From Acholoe squamosa (lineage: Eukaryota > Annelida > Polychaeta > Phyllodocida > Polynoidae), in contig OX439048.1 of assembly GCA_949317995.1 (NCBI GenBank), positions 27,533,495 to 27,597,494 of the forward strand: a stretch of DNA of 64,000 bases, written 5' to 3'. Below the pieces are notes generated by a model. It was not told the DNA's origin, searched no databases, and was given only the letters and a program-made list of their open reading frames with translations. The position numbers were made by a program, and so were the translations under genes. The first letter of the stretch is position 1. Each line of letters begins with the position of its first letter. Shown here piece after piece: positions 62,391-64,000 of the stretch.

Positions 62391-63000
62391 GTCAATTTTC
62401 AAATTCAGGCCATGAACTTTCCAATGATATATTACATGAGAAAATATATCTGCTAGTTTCAGAGTTACGGCTCTATTAACTTAGATGGTTACCGACCTAT
62501 TCAAATCCCAAATAAGGTCTACCTTGTATATTTCATGAGATATATCAGATGATATGTATAATTAGGCATAATTCTACAAATTAGGGAAATTGTCATATTC
62601 TTCACATTCTTTTTCTCATAAAATTTGATCTGATTATCAGATTTTTACCATCTTTTCAACACACCGATCCTTGTGGGTGTGGCTACCAATAGGCTTTTTT
62701 GATTCCTCAATTTTGAGTGAAAATAATGTTTCCATGGCAACCAATATCAACAAAAGCACTGATTTCTGCCCTCAAATGCCCAAAAACGTTCTATTTACAT
62801 TCCAAATTTGGAAGGTGTTCCTTAAAAATGGGAATTTCCCTTAAGGACGATTGTAATCTACATAAAAAAGTAGTATATAACTATTTTTGGTATATTTTCC
62901 CCCTTTTAGGCCATAGTGGTGTCCCCCTGGTGGCCAGAATTGGTACTAATCCCCCTCAGACTGTCCTTTTAACTTGCCTCCTCACAAATGGGCTTCATTG
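62390..63000 (-). mobile_element. Diverged relative of the 630 bp transposon, opposite orientation
   Basis: Read on the minus strand it resembles 35,482-36,111. Examples are CCCCCTGGTGGCCA here against CCCCCTAGTGGCCA on the reverse of the other, and ACGTTCTATTTACATTCCAA against ACGTTCCATTTGCATTCTAA. Ends are approximate and terminal repeats are not clear. The 145-codon frame at 62,717-63,154 lies over it and its edge and has no recognisable domain. Confidence 0.5.
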
Positions 63001-63191
63001 GTTTATTTACAATGTGCAAGAATTAATTCTGAGAGTAAAATTGAGACTCCAAATATCAGAGAATGACAATCATTCATACAGATTATGGACTTTAGGCACT
63101 GACAAGTGTCTCTATATGTATACCTTACCTCAGTATTACATTAGGATACATTAGTACTTGTACAAGTCATTTTTCTTATGTTATATGTTTT

Positions 63192-63431
63192 TTTTTTAGC
63201 GCCTCCCACACCGCATAGCGGCAGTACAGCGGAGCGGTACGGGAGTGCGCTATGATGATTGCATTTGCCCCATGTGATGAGGTCTCACAATACAAAATTA
63301 CTGAATAGAGAAATTGATAATTGTGAAATCTTCTTTATGTCTGCTTTTATGAGACATGTCATCAAACACTGGTATACCGACATTAACGGCGGGAGGCGTT
63401 TTTTTACGCGGTCACAACCGCATTTCTTGTT
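63192..63431 (-). mobile_element. 240 bp foldback/MITE-like element, copy 2 (inverted)
   Basis: It is the reverse complement of 36,317-36,556 with few differences, including both subterminal GCCTCCC arms and the GCGGTTGTGACCGC end. The two copies bracket unit 2 in opposite orientation. Confidence 0.8.
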
Positions 63432-64000
63432 GCTGTTTATTGTCCAGCCCAACTGATGTGAGGAAAGCATTCCTGCTACTTTTGTGAAGATACTTGGATT
63501 TCTGACCTAATTACCTATCTAACATTCCTCTTTTTGGCTGATACTGGCCGCCCTAGGTCTATAACCAAAAGTCTTTTTACCATTTAAGTGCAATGTCTTT
63601 GCAGGCCACAGCTTACTGAAGTCACTTGTTAAAACTATAATCATATCATTTATCTTTTAACTTTGATTGATGCATCTCTAGAATGTAAATATTGCTGGCA
63701 AAGTAAAAACTTGTATGCTAAGGGAAAATTAAATGTGTGAGTTCTCCAATCACAAAGTAAGTCCCCATTTGGTCTTTGATCAACATAACCTGCAATGCAT
63801 GGATAATTAAAGTTCTGGAGAGTATAAGCCAAATGCTTCTTTGCTGCTGGAAATCTGACTTAGTTGATCAACACGGTAAAAGTGTGCCTGCATTACCCGG
63901 GTGTACCTTTTACCGTGTTAATCTACTTATGTATTATGAGACATGATTTCTGTTCATGGAACATATGCCAGGGCATATTGTATAATAGTTCAAGACAAGT
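63432..64000. other. No gene recognised; small hairpin
   Basis: AACACGGTAAAAG at 63,870-63,882 pairs with CTTTTACCGTGTT at 63,907-63,919, with a perfect 13-bp stem. It may be part of a further foldback repeat. Nothing else is seen before the window ends. Confidence 0.55.

Noticed and set aside
62717..63154. 145-codon + strand open frame as a gene
   Set aside because: It overlies a diverged transposon relative and has no domain or splice evidence.

Overview
The window is eukaryotic, AT-rich and intron-rich, with spliced exons, degenerate repeats, non-autonomous transposons and microsatellites. It most likely comes from a marine invertebrate; I cannot name the species or phylum. No bacterial-type genes, rRNA, tRNA or CRISPR array were seen. 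The recognisable protein-coding content is a voltage-gated potassium channel of the Shaw/Kv3 (KCNC) family, present twice in tandem on the + strand.

Layout. 1-16.0 kb: no recognisable exon, only simple repeats and one long inverted repeat. 16.1-34.9 kb: channel unit 1. Exon A1 (S1-S3) and exon B1 (S4-pore-S6) are followed over about 11.7 kb by short blocks that look like alternative C-terminal exons, then by a conserved 3' end with a polyadenylation signal. 34.9-40.9 kb: spacer made of duplicated sequence, a 630 bp DNA transposon, a 240 bp foldback element and tandem repeats. 40.9-61.6 kb: channel unit 2, with the same order of parts. 61.6-64.0 kb: transposon-derived sequence and an inverted copy of the 240 bp element.

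The two cores are nearly identical in protein, with exon A of 443 bp and exon B of 568 bp in both units and the same intron phases. They differ at the external TEA-binding position after the selectivity filter (Cys in unit 1, Tyr in unit 2). Exon B ends in phase 0. Comparing the two units reveals at least four, possibly five, downstream blocks per unit that have an AG acceptor, open in phase 0 and reach a stop at the same place in both units. The most convincing is a 42-codon tail whose differences fall 10:6:18 on codon positions 1:2:3, a coding signature. The other tails are short (about 12-33 codons).

No T1 (tetramerisation) exon was recognised upstream of either core, including the 6.3 kb between them. 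Either both cores are spliced to a single T1 exon outside the window, giving swappable channel cores with swappable tails, or the T1 exons are distant or split. This tandem core plus tail array is the most interesting system in the window. Its splicing is inferred from sequence comparison only.
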